A DNA stretch of 64,000 bases from Stenocarpella maydis (Eukaryota > Ascomycota > Sordariomycetes > Diaporthales > Diaporthaceae): NCBI GenBank assembly GCA_002270565.1, contig NQMI01000020.1, positions 446,921 through 510,920 on the forward strand. Reading direction: 5' to 3'. The position numbers were made by a program, and so were the translations under genes. Below are positions 46,720-56,012 of this stretch, piece after piece (the stretch's first letter is position 1; every line of letters begins with the position of its first letter). The notes below the pieces were generated by a model that had not been told where the DNA came from, made no database searches, and saw nothing but the letters and a program-made list of their open reading frames with translations.

Positions 46720-48255
46720 ATGTCCGAGGGCGCCGCTGCCACCCTGGCTGAGCAGCCAGATGTCACCCAGGAGGCCAAGGACGCAGTCGAGAAGCCCTCC
46801 CTCGACGCCTACCACAACCCCCTCGAGCAGTCCTCAAGATGGTCCTTAGCCGCCCGTGCATATGCCTACCGCACCGGGGCGTCAGTGGCTTTTGGCATGG
46901 GCAACATGGCCTCACCCGCCGTCCCATCACCCCACAAGACCGTATACTTCGACTCGACCCTTTCCGGGAAATACAAAGGCAAGGAGAAGATCAGGGCAGA
47001 GGTGTGGACGCCAGACCGCCCCCTGTCGAGGAGGAGCTCGAGGGGCAGTCTGAGGTCGCTCAAAAAGAAGACGAGCAAGGACGGCGCGGAGGACTCCGGG
47101 GGCTCCCTCAAGCCCACCCTCTCGCGCTTCCCTTCCAGGAACTCGATTCGCGGGAGTGCAGACGACAACGGGGACAAGGCTGGGTCTCTGCGACCCTCCC
47201 TGTCGAGGCTATCCTCCCGGATGTCCTTCAGGTCGTCCCAACCCATCAAGTCAAAGAGCTCCTTATCCCTGCCCACAACCCCGTCGGGCCTCGTCGACAG
47301 CCCGATGGACAAGATCCCCTCCGCGCTCAACCCCCAGCCCGACCCAACATCCCGGCGGCCGGCGATCATAAACTTCCACGGCGGGGGGTTCGTGCTGGGC
47401 CAGGGCACAGATGACGGGAGGTGGGCCATGGCCGTCATGCAGGCCCTGGGCGCGGTGGTCTTCTCCGTCGAGTACCGCCTGGCGCCGACATACCCCTTCC
47501 CCACGCCGGTCGAAGACTGCGCGGACGCGATATTGCAGATATGGCGGAGGGCGGACGAGTTCTGGATAGACCCGGACAAGATCATCCTCACCGGCTTCTC
47601 TGCCGGCGGGACCCTGGCCCTGGCGAGCTGGACGCTGCTGCAGGACTACGAGAGGTTCGGCTACAAGATCGAGCCGGCGCTGACCGACTCCATGTCGAAG
47701 CTGACCCTCTCGACGGGCGAGGGCGGCTCCAAGATCCCCAAGGCGGCCGATGCGGACACGCCGCAGCCCGTGGGGCTGATGCTCTTCTACCCGCTGCTGG
47801 ACTGGACAATGTCGCGTCCCCGCAAGCGCCTGACCTGCAGCAAGCCCGAGATGACCTTGCCGAGGTCCCTGACCGACATCTTCGACGCCTCCTACATCTA
47901 CCCGCCCGACGAGCTCAAGGCCAACCTGGACAACCCGCTGCTCTCGCCCGGCCTGATGCCCGACCACCTCGTCGACAGGCTGCCGCCCGTGCAGCTGTGC
48001 CTGTGCGAATACGACATGCTCCTCGCCGAGGGCAAGGTCTTCGCCGAGAGGCTAAAGGCCAGGGGCAAGGAGGTCGGTTACAGGGTGGTGCCCGGGGCGA
48101 AGCACGCGTGGGACAAGCCGCCGCCGTTCCAGCCGCCTGGGAGTCTGGGCGTTGAGTATGGCGAGGCGGTGCGGGTGATGTCCAAGTGGCTGGGGGCGGA
48201 GGATACATATACTAATGGTAATCTTACTGAAGAGTCGCTACCGGAGGGTGCATAG
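46720..48255 (+). CDS. HSL-type alpha/beta hydrolase, candidate ErdH (ergosteryl-aspartate hydrolase)
   Basis: One exon of 511 residues. ATG 46720 (ggaacATGtcc) is chosen; the frame extends upstream only from a TTG. Residues ~65-100 begin the hydrolase fold. ~100-210 is a Ser/Arg-rich, low-complexity insertion. The core then has the oxyanion motif HGGGF at 220-224, the nucleophile motif GFSAGG at 292-297 (Ser294), Asp432 in EYDMLLAEG and His462 in AKHAWDK. This is the hormone-sensitive-lipase/alpha-beta hydrolase-3 family. No signal peptide is seen. ErdH, the enzyme that removes Asp from ergosteryl-aspartate, is a fungal alpha/beta hydrolase. The divergent placement next to erdS supports that role but does not prove it. 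A generic lipid or xenobiotic esterase is the alternative. Confidence 0.85.
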   Translation: MSEGAAATLAEQPDVTQEAKDAVEKPSLDAYHNPLEQSSRWSLAARAYAYRTGASVAFGMGNMASPAVPSPHKTVYFDSTLSGKYKGKEKIRAEVWTPDRPLSRRSSRGSLRSLKKKTSKDGAEDSGGSLKPTLSRFPSRNSIRGSADDNGDKAGSLRPSLSRLSSRMSFRSSQPIKSKSSLSLPTTPSGLVDSPMDKIPSALNPQPDPTSRRPAIINFHGGGFVLGQGTDDGRWAMAVMQALGAVVFSVEYRLAPTYPFPTPVEDCADAILQIWRRADEFWIDPDKIILTGFSAGGTLALASWTLLQDYERFGYKIEPALTDSMSKLTLSTGEGGSKIPKAADADTPQPVGLMLFYPLLDWTMSRPRKRLTCSKPEMTLPRSLTDIFDASYIYPPDELKANLDNPLLSPGLMPDHLVDRLPPVQLCLCEYDMLLAEGKVFAERLKARGKEVGYRVVPGAKHAWDKPPPFQPPGSLGVEYGEAVRVMSKWLGAEDTYTNGNLTEESLPEGA

Positions 48256-48869
48256 GCATAGATCGAGTCTAGGGGGTGGCATTATACGAGACAAGACTTA
48301 GAGCAGAAACAAGAGGGCATTAGAAGGAGGGTATAGACGTTTTTGGGCTAGAGCTGTTATAGCAGGTGCTGTGGTCTACAACTGTTTTATACATAGCCTC
48401 GTCGGTGACAAGAATATCAACACCGTTTACCTACAAATTCTACCAGTGGAACGTCTCGGAACATGTCGCGATGATTGTATGCTACAGGGAAAATAGATGC
48501 ACCCACGATCCTGAGCGTGGTTGAGGCATCATATAGTGGCTCCTCGATTCAAAAAATGATGACAATTTGATAGTGCCAAGTGATACAAATGCATGTTTTT
48601 GCATCAGTCATCTTTTGCCGTGCAATCCTTCATCAACTGTCCCCCGATATCTGGTTTCAGGCACGAGCTCAAACCCGAATATGCTTTTCGCCACTGCGAT
48701 GGGATCAGACCACCCTCAGCTCATCACGTGACTGCCCAACATGATCTCCAAATTCGTCTTGGCCGACCATCACAGACCAGTCGATCTATCTCATCTGTCA
48801 ACCGTCATTACCGTATATACTATACACCCTTCTACATCTTCTTGATTTGGCCGGAGCAGACATCTCGAA
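48256..48869. other. Intergenic between hydrolase and oxygenase genes
   Basis: About 610 bp. ccgtatatactatacaccc at 48810-48828, some 50 bp before the oxygenase ATG, contains a TATA-like element. No gene or repeat is seen. Confidence 0.55.
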
Positions 48870-50643
48870 ATGTCCAAGTCGAAGCAGAAGCGCAAGCAGC
48901 AGGCGCAGGCGCAGCAGCTCTGCGCGGTGAAGAAGATCAAGACGGAGCAGTCGCCTGCCACGCCAGTCCTGCCCACCGTCGGCGCCGCCGCCGCCTCTTT
49001 CGAACCAAAACTCCTCAGCACCGTCGTCGCGGAGGAGGACCTCGAGATCACGGTCGAGACGCTGAGGGCGCTGGTGGAGAACCCGGGGCTCATCAAGTCC
49101 AAGGCGTGCAGGGACCTGAGGACGGCCGTGTTCGAGTTCCGCAAGGCGTGCACCACAGGATTCAATGCCGCAGGTTCGTCGCCTATCATCCGCTGGCAGT
49201 GAATTGATCACCACGTCAGACCAATTAAAACGAGGAAATACCGTGACAAAGATAGGGATGGAAAAAGAAAATAAAAAGGAAAAGAGTGCGCTAACAGACC
49301 CGCAGCCGACGCAAACCTCACCTCCCGCATAAGCGGCGCCCTCGCGGACGGTGGCTACACCGAGGCGCGGGTCCTCCTGGCCGAGATGCGCATCCGCGGG
49401 CAGTCCCCCAAGCTGGGCGCCCTGTGCCGGTGGGTGCGCGACCTGGACGTCATCAGCGGGCTGGCGGAGCAGCGCGAGGGGAGGTCGCGGCGGACCGAGG
49501 CGCAGGCCGAGACGCTCAGGGTGCTCGACGCCATCCTGCGCGTCACGGGGCCCGTGGACCACTCCCCGGCGGACCCCACCGGCGGCGGCGGCAGCAGCGG
49601 CGGGCCGTCTCCGCCCGAGCAGCAGCAGCAGCAGCCCGGCCCCATGGTCGTCCGCCCGGCGTGGGACCTCCGCGACCCGTCGCGCCCGCGCAGGATGGTC
49701 TACGACTCGGTTCTGGACGGCACCCTGGCCACTTTCTCCCCGCTGCTGCCGCCGGGCACGCGCTCGCGCTTCCGCGTCATCCAGACCGTGCCAGGGCCGG
49801 AGCGCAACCCGCCCAACAAGCACCCCGCGACGGTTTACGCCTCGCTGGACGGGGCCGTCGCGCTGGCCGCGCCCTCGTCCCCGGCGGCCCCGGTGACGAC
49901 GCACCACTTGCACCCGACGGTGCCGGGCCTGAACCTGCTCAGGGACGTGCTCTCGCCCGACGAGTGCGAGCGCATCGTCGGCGCCGCCGAGGCGGTCGGG
50001 TTCGCGCCCGATGCGCCCGTGAGGCCTGGCGGGGACAGCGTCGCCGCCGCGACCGAGAATAGTATCCTCGCGCACAACTTCTACTGGGTCGCGGACGAGG
50101 AGTTCTGCCGGGTCCTCTGGGCCAGGGTAGAGCCGTTTGTTCCGGAGAGGGTCGGGGGCCGGAAGGTCCGGGGGCTGAACCGGCGGTTCCGGGTGTATCG
50201 GTACGTCCCGGGGGCGGAGTACCGGGCGCACATTGGTAAGGTTTTCTGTTCTCGTCGCGGCCGTCTGTTTTGTCATCAAGCATACTCATGGTGATTGCCC
50301 AGACGGCGCCTGGCCCCCCTCTGGTATCCTCCCGGACGACACATACCAGTACGACGCCAGCCCTCCCGGCGCAAAACAATCGTCCCTCTTCACCTTCCTG
50401 GTGTACCTCAACGACGAGTTCTCGGCGGGCGAGACGACCTTCTTCCTCCCCTCGTCGCGCGAGGGCACCCTTGTTGCGTACCCCGTTCGGCCGATCCAGG
50501 GCAGTGTCGCCATGTTCCCGCACGGCGAGACCGAGGGTAGCCTGCTGCACGAGGGCACCGGGGTGCGGCGCGAGGACCGGCCGACGGCCAAGTATGTCAT
50601 CCGGACGGATGTGGAGTATGATGTTGACCCGTGGAGGGACTAG
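48870..50643 (+). CDS. 2-oxoglutarate/Fe(II)-dependent oxygenase, prolyl 4-hydroxylase-like
   Basis: Three exons, 48870-49173, 49306-50235 and 50303-50643, with introns of 132 and 67 bp; all phases join and give 524 residues. The N terminus (SKSKQKRKQQAQAQQ) is basic and could be a nuclear-localisation or RNA-binding tail. Residues ~120-330 form a helical, low-complexity N-terminal region with a Gln run. The catalytic double-stranded beta-helix follows: His410 and Asp412 in RAHIDGAW, His494 in LLHEG and Arg512 in KYVIRTDVEY. The GETTFFLPS and GSVAMFPHG strands are typical of the fungal P4Hc family. The iron dyad is split by intron 2. No signal peptide is seen, so a collagen-type secretory role is unlikely. 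Substrate is unknown; a cytosolic or nuclear protein is inferred. Confidence 0.88.
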
Positions 50644-51211
50644 CTCTGGCTTCCTCTTTGGCTTTGGGAGCAGGCCGGGCACCTAGGTAAAGCTACTTGT
50701 GCCTCGGCTGGCTAACTTTGGCCATGGCTATTACAAGACTTCACGATTCCAGGAGCGTAGTTATGGTTTTGAATTTTGGGTCCATTGTTGAGATAGCCAA
50801 GAGCCATACCTACCCGTCCGTGTACTGTGCGCTGACACACGCTGACAAGCGCCGTCTCCAAACAAAAACGTTAACAGAAAATGCTACAAAGAATTCACAC
50901 ATGCCCACATGTTCAATCGAGCCCAATGATATGCCGCCTCACTTGCGTGTTCATGTGAGTTCCCGTTTCTCCCCTGTATTTCTCGCTTGCCGGTGCTCCT
51001 TTTTTTTTTTGCGTCTCGCATGCATACCTCTCTTCTCATTGCCAAAGCGCCGGCTCAAATCGTGGAGCCATGTGACTTTTCCAACCACCCACTTTACCCA
51101 GATGCCCCAAATCATGCTTAAAAAAAAAAGCTTGTTCGCTAGCACCTTTTCTCCCTGGCGTATCTCCCATTACAGAAAACTCCATGAATTATCATCCGTG
51201 ATGCACAAATC
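50644..51211. other. Convergent 3' intergenic region
   Basis: Spacer between the oxygenase (+) and the transporter (-) 3' ends. It contains a run of 11 T (from 51000) and a run of 10 A (near 51120), probably 3'-end processing context for the two genes. No gene is seen; a 184-codon open frame through it has no recognisable domain. Confidence 0.55.
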
Positions 51212-53089
51212 TCACGCAAAACTGCTCGAAATAGTAATGACCGTCGTGTAAAACATACCCACAACCCCTAAAACCATGAGTACCAGGTCCCCGATCTTCT
51301 CACTTGGCGTCTTGGCGACAGCCCTGTAGTGCAGGAATGCCGGGTATACATAGACGAGCGGGACACAAGCGACACTGCCGATGAGGGCGACAAAACGGTC
51401 GAGGTTGGTGCTGCCGCCGATGCTGATGGCGCAGCAGACGGCGACCAGGGACGTGCGGAAGGCGTTCTTCTTCCACTTGGTCAGCAGGTCCTTCTTGCCG
51501 CTGCGGTGGCCAAAGATGCGGCCCTCGAGGATACGCATGGCGGGAAAGAGCTGGACGGGATTGCCGATGAGGACCGCGAGGGCGTAGAGGAACTGGACGG
51601 CGTTGACGAGCCGCGAGTCCTGGGGGAAATTGTTGATGACCTCTATCTGGGTGCGGTCGCCGAAGGTGGCGTAGCAAAGAGCACCGACGGACGTAAAGAT
51701 GCAGGTAATGATGAGCATGACCAGGCCCAGGAGGTACTCGAACTTCTCGGGGTGGCGCATGGAGGCGTGGATGGGGATGATAAGCCCGATGCCCTCGAAG
51801 GTGAAGATGGAGGCGCCGATGGTCAGGGTGTAGGCGCGCGGGTTGAAGAGCTCCACGGTGGGGTTCATGCCCTCCCTGATGAGGTGGGCAGTGTCGTAAT
51901 TCCAGATGTAGCACAGGCCGATGAGGATGAAGACGTCGGCGAGGGTGGCGGCGGCGCCAAGCTTGGAGATGTTGCGGATGAAGCTAAGCGGGACGAGCAG
52001 CAGCGCCTGCAGGGCGATGAGGACCTTGGTGTCGAGGGTGCTGGCGCCGTTTGTGACTGCGGCCAGGAAGCTGAACCAGTTGTCGGCGACAAAGACGAGG
52101 CCGGTGCAGACGAAGCCCAGCTGCGAGAGGGTGATGCTGGTCAGGATGACATTGCGCATCCAGGGCCCGGCGATGACCTCGCCGATCTCACCGTAGGAGC
52201 CGCCACAAGAGGTCCGGCACCTGAGGAGCAGGTGGAAGGCCCACATGGAGATGGCGGCGACACAGACGAGGCACAGGGAGGAGAACAGGATGCCGCCGTT
52301 GTAAAAGGCCTTTGGCAGGAACATGATGCCGGTGCCCACGAAGGCCTTGAGTAGGGTCAGGAAGGTCTTTGTGGTGGAGGCATCGCCCTGGCGCCTCAGC
52401 ACACGCGACGACTTCCTCCTGACGTGGTGGGGCCGGCGCGGGATGAGGGGGCTGGACTCGGTGGCGGCGTTGTGGTCCTCGGTGGCCTGCTCGGAGGGCG
52501 TCGTCTCCTCATCAGTGGTGCCCTCGTCCTCCGAGTCAGCGAGGTCCTCACCGGCAAATGCGCCGTAGAGGTCGAGGAACTCGACAAAGCTGCGGGTGAT
52601 GGGCATGCTGGTGCCGCCCTGGAAGCCGCGGGGCTGCTGGGACCTCTGCTTCTGCATGACATGGTGCCTACGGAAGCCCTGGATATGGTTGATGTCGCCA
52701 GCAGTCATCTCGTTGGCGGGCGTCTCGGAGCGCACAGGGTGTGAGAAGGTCATTGAGCGCTGGAGGCCAGTGAGCTGGGCGGGGATCTTGAACAGCTCCC
52801 GGTGGATGTCCCCTCCCTGGAGACGGAGTGAGGATTCGGCGGGCTGTTCGGAGTCATCGACGGCCTGTTCCGGGACCGAGCCTGTCCCGACCGGCCCGTT
52901 GCTAGAGGAGTCGTGGGCGGCGGCGGCAGTACCGTCGAAGCCGTCAAAGGCGGCCGTGTAGCCGTCAGGCAGGTGCTCTGCCACGACGGCAGCGACTCGT
53001 TCGTGGTCGTCGTCTCTCTGGTTCAGGGAGCCCGAGACGCCGGTGAGGCGGTTGAGGACGTCGTCGGGAATGTCTCTGAAGGAAGACAT
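51212..53089 (-). CDS. Vacuolar amino-acid transporter, AAAP family (Avt3/Avt4 type)
   Basis: One uninterrupted frame of 625 residues. The first ~240 residues are hydrophilic and acidic, with SPLIPRRP and a short FLDLYGAFAGEDL motif common to fungal Avt3-like proteins. Residues ~242-620 are hydrophobic, with about 11 predicted membrane segments: KTFLTLLKAFVGTGIMFLPK opens the first, and the conserved SIFTFEGIGLIIPI and GNPVQLFPA segments follow. This is the Aa_trans (PF01490) family. Yeast Avt3 and Avt4 export neutral amino acids from the vacuole to the cytosol under nutrient limitation, and the long N-terminal tail is typical of that clade. Vacuolar membrane location is inferred. Nothing is unusual in the frame. 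Confidence 0.92.
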   Translation of the reverse strand: MSSFRDIPDDVLNRLTGVSGSLNQRDDDHERVAAVVAEHLPDGYTAAFDGFDGTAAAAHDSSSNGPVGTGSVPEQAVDDSEQPAESSLRLQGGDIHRELFKIPAQLTGLQRSMTFSHPVRSETPANEMTAGDINHIQGFRRHHVMQKQRSQQPRGFQGGTSMPITRSFVEFLDLYGAFAGEDLADSEDEGTTDEETTPSEQATEDHNAATESSPLIPRRPHHVRRKSSRVLRRQGDASTTKTFLTLLKAFVGTGIMFLPKAFYNGGILFSSLCLVCVAAISMWAFHLLLRCRTSCGGSYGEIGEVIAGPWMRNVILTSITLSQLGFVCTGLVFVADNWFSFLAAVTNGASTLDTKVLIALQALLLVPLSFIRNISKLGAAATLADVFILIGLCYIWNYDTAHLIREGMNPTVELFNPRAYTLTIGASIFTFEGIGLIIPIHASMRHPEKFEYLLGLVMLIITCIFTSVGALCYATFGDRTQIEVINNFPQDSRLVNAVQFLYALAVLIGNPVQLFPAMRILEGRIFGHRSGKKDLLTKWKKNAFRTSLVAVCCAISIGGSTNLDRFVALIGSVACVPLVYVYPAFLHYRAVAKTPSEKIGDLVLMVLGVVGMFYTTVITISSSFA

Positions 53090-54779
53090 GATATGTGAAG
53101 GTGATTGGAATGAGAGATGATTTCAAATGGATGCGTGAGAGATGAGTGTCTCGGGCTAGCTAATAGTAACGAGTATGAGCAGCGACAGCAACAGTGGCAA
53201 AATAAGCGAGACGCTGGACTCAAGAAAAGTGAGACATGCAGCGACAACAGCTATACATGCCACTTGGTTGGTGGTGACGACCTTGTTTCTCTCACATCGT
53301 AGGCGACGGTTGTTCCTGAGATGGTGTGGCAGCTGTGGTGGATGGTGGCTGAGTCTGGAGGGAGAAAAGAAGCGTTTTGAGAACTGAAATGGGTTGGACG
53401 GTGAAAGAGACGGTGACGCAGACGGAGACGGTGACGGACAGGCTTTTTCCTTGCTGGCATCAGGTGACAGCTGCAAAGGTCACACAGCTCCCAGAGGGAC
53501 CCCAAAGCATATGCAAACCCAAACCCAACCCTGCAACACTGTAAAAGCCAAGGCACTGGGCAGGTGGGGCAGCGCCCAAAAGTCTGATGCCTGGGCTCTG
53601 ATGCCCAGGCTTGGAGCCAGCCAGGGTCCTGCTCGGGTGCTGTGTTGTTACACGCAGTGCATTGCTGTTGATCGCCCTACCGGTGGTATAGTGTGCAGCA
53701 TTTGGTGGGGATGCCGGAGTGGATGACGCAATTGCGTGCGGGATATCCAAAACCAAATTACATACAGACCTGGGGTAATTAATTTAAAAGTCTAAGTAAT
53801 GAAAGAATATATACAACCTGCCAATGGTTATGCAGAGTACTATGTAGACAGGAAGCAACCAACTGCCCGCATCATATGCATCGCCTGCAGTCATGCACAC
53901 AATACTACAGTCTCGGGTCACATGCATGTGTCAACCACATCTTTCTAGACTGTTCTCCCACTGCGCCGCTGCAACCTCAGCACATCGTCTTCGCGCCTGC
54001 CGACGCTCGGCTCGAGCTCTCGAAATTTCCACACAGCAGAGACATCAACACCACCTGCCAATGGATTCCTCAATCTCAATTGTACACATCCATGGGGTTA
54101 TGGAGAGTCCAACATGGATGTCGCCATGCAGTGAGTGCGTAATGCTCGTCTGAGTATACGCGTGCGCAGCAGGGAGAACCCGATGTCCACCACCAGGCAA
54201 ACCTGGATGCAACCGCACATCACAAGCATCTCCTGACCTTAAGTAGGCATTAAGCGAATATACCGTGACTCCAGGAGCCGGTGACTTTAATGCCCCCCGG
54301 CGCTCATTCAGCTTCCAAGAGGTGTAAGCTTCTGCCAAGACACCAGGTGTTGTACACGATCATCGGACCGCTGTCGGCTGGTATCAGGCACGATAGAGCC
54401 ATATGATTTCTGGAGGGGCCCAGCCACCCAAAATATTCGCTGATAGATCAGAGAGTGATGCATTACCTTGACAAGCCCGAGAAGCTGATACCGGGGAAGC
54501 GGTGTCTCAGGCGGCCGCTGGATCGAGTCAAAATTGAGCCCGGGTGCTCTTTAGCTCACAACACCATTGTAGAGCGCTAGGTACCTCTTACAAGTAGGTG
54601 GTAGTCGTGCTAATTGCCCTGCAGAATCCTTTTGACGACGGCATCAGGCGCGAAGCCATGGACCTGGCCAGACTCGGCGCCTCACCGCCTAACTCGATTT
54701 CTAGTGTATATGTGTGTTGGTTCTGTTGGTATAATTAGTATGTAGGTCCTGTGGGTCCTGTGGGTCCTGTTGGTATAAT
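53090..54779. other. Transporter promoter side and intergenic, no gene seen
   Basis: 1.7 kb. 53100-53500 is purine/pyrimidine-biased (gacggagacggtgac repeats near 53405) and probably holds the transporter leader and promoter. Open frames up to 110 codons lack domains. At 54717-54780 a short tandem block (ctgtgggtcctgtgggtcctg) is flanked by two ttggtataatta copies, directly before the transposon. Confidence 0.55.
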
Positions 54780-54781
54780 TA

Positions 54782-54882
54782 TTCTGATTTGCAAGCGAGA
54801 GTGCCAAAAACGCGCTAGTGACGCACACATGTTGACACACACCCGTTCCCTATACAAATCAGCATCCCTTCAGCATTAACGC
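54782..54882 (+). repeat. Left terminal inverted repeat
   Basis: Inverted copy of 59745-59845. The first 44 bp are identical; later positions differ at four or five sites, mostly transitions. Confidence 0.85.
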
Positions 54883-55285
54883 ATATAATGTTAATATTAT
54901 CATCATACATTTACAACTATTACCACTCAGAATTATAGTATCTCTTGTAGCATATATAGCGGTTACCCCTAAACATTAATTATCACCCTATAACCTACCG
55001 TTAGGATCAATTAAGGTTGCTAACACCCTATTAGAGCTATATACAGGTTGATCCAATGCCCTCTTTATGTAATATATCACCATAGCTAATAATATTCTAA
55101 ATAGGGTCTTTAAGTATTGCCCCTAAGCTAAGGTTAATTTTATATATTAATTTATAGCCCCTAACCATAAGTCCTTACCAACTGCACTCCTAGCCAAAAT
55201 AATAAATTGCCTTTAATAATAGTTTAGTTAAAACCACCAGAATAGCCCTATTAAAGAGGAGGAATACTAAATCTATATCAATAGG

Positions 55286-56012
55286 CGGCTCTACTATAAA
55301 GAAGACCCAGACTATTAAGTTAGCTATACTAGCTCTAGCAAAGCAGTTAGCCCTAGTAAAGAAGAAGGCTCCAACAAAGAGGAAGGCCCCAGTAAAGCTA
55401 TCATCGCCGCTACCGCCAGCACTACCGCTAGAGAGTAGCCCTACTAAGCCTGATCAGGAGGAGCCAGACCTAACTAAAGCTCTTAATTATAATCCCTTTA
55501 ACAACCAGGTGCTTCCCCCAAATGATAATATTATAGAGATCCCTAAGGAGGTTGCTATAGCCAGCTTTTATTAGGAGGAAGCCCCTATTTAGATTAAAGT
55601 CCTAACTAACATTAGGATAGTCTTTAAATATACTCTAAGCAAGGCTAGCTAGTTCAGAGGTATTACCTCCCCTCTAGTACTCATAAAGTACTTGGAAGCT
55701 TTAAAAATAATATTTAGGGGTACTCTTATTAAGTCTCTTAACATATAGCTTAAGGAATTGAAGACCCGGGTTACTAAGATTATTTATAGTTATAAGATTA
55801 ACCAAAACTATATCAGCACTCTAATCCAGCTAAGGAAGGCTACCACTAGGAAAGTTAAACACTCTAAGATTTTATAAGAGACAGCCCTTAAGATGATTTA
55901 GGATTTAATAATTAGCCTTATGGGGCAGATATAAGTAGAGTCTCGCTATATACTTGATATATTATATTTGTTTCGGCTGTTAACTGCTTACCGTGTGATC
56001 CTGGGGTGCTAG
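55286..56012 (+). pseudogene. Unrecognised ORF relic inside the Tc1/mariner element
   Basis: One frame can be followed for ~240 codons. A Lys/Pro-rich start (ALVKKKAPTKRKAPVK) is followed by LPPNDNIIEIPKEVAIASFY, then RGITSPLVLIKYLEALKII and a Leu-rich end LLYLFRLLTAYRVILGC-like, stopping at tag 56010-56012. About seven RIP-type stops interrupt it. No domain is recognised. It may be an accessory protein of this transposon or belong to a nested element. Confidence 0.4.

Noticed and set aside
47263..47967. Minus-strand and shifted frames opposite the hydrolase
   Set aside because: Shadows caused by high GC; the plus frame holds the HGGGF and GFSAGG motifs.
48798..50279. 493-codon minus-strand frame and a 212-codon plus-strand frame over the oxygenase gene
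   Set aside because: Arg/Pro/Ala-rich shadows of a very GC-rich exon. The spliced oxygenase frame has the catalytic motifs.
50697..51251. 184-codon frame between oxygenase and transporter
   Set aside because: It overlaps the transporter 3' end, includes homopolymer runs and has no domain.
51329..52354. 341-codon plus-strand frame opposite the transporter
   Set aside because: Glu/Asp/Gly-rich antisense shadow of the transporter's coding strand without any family signal.
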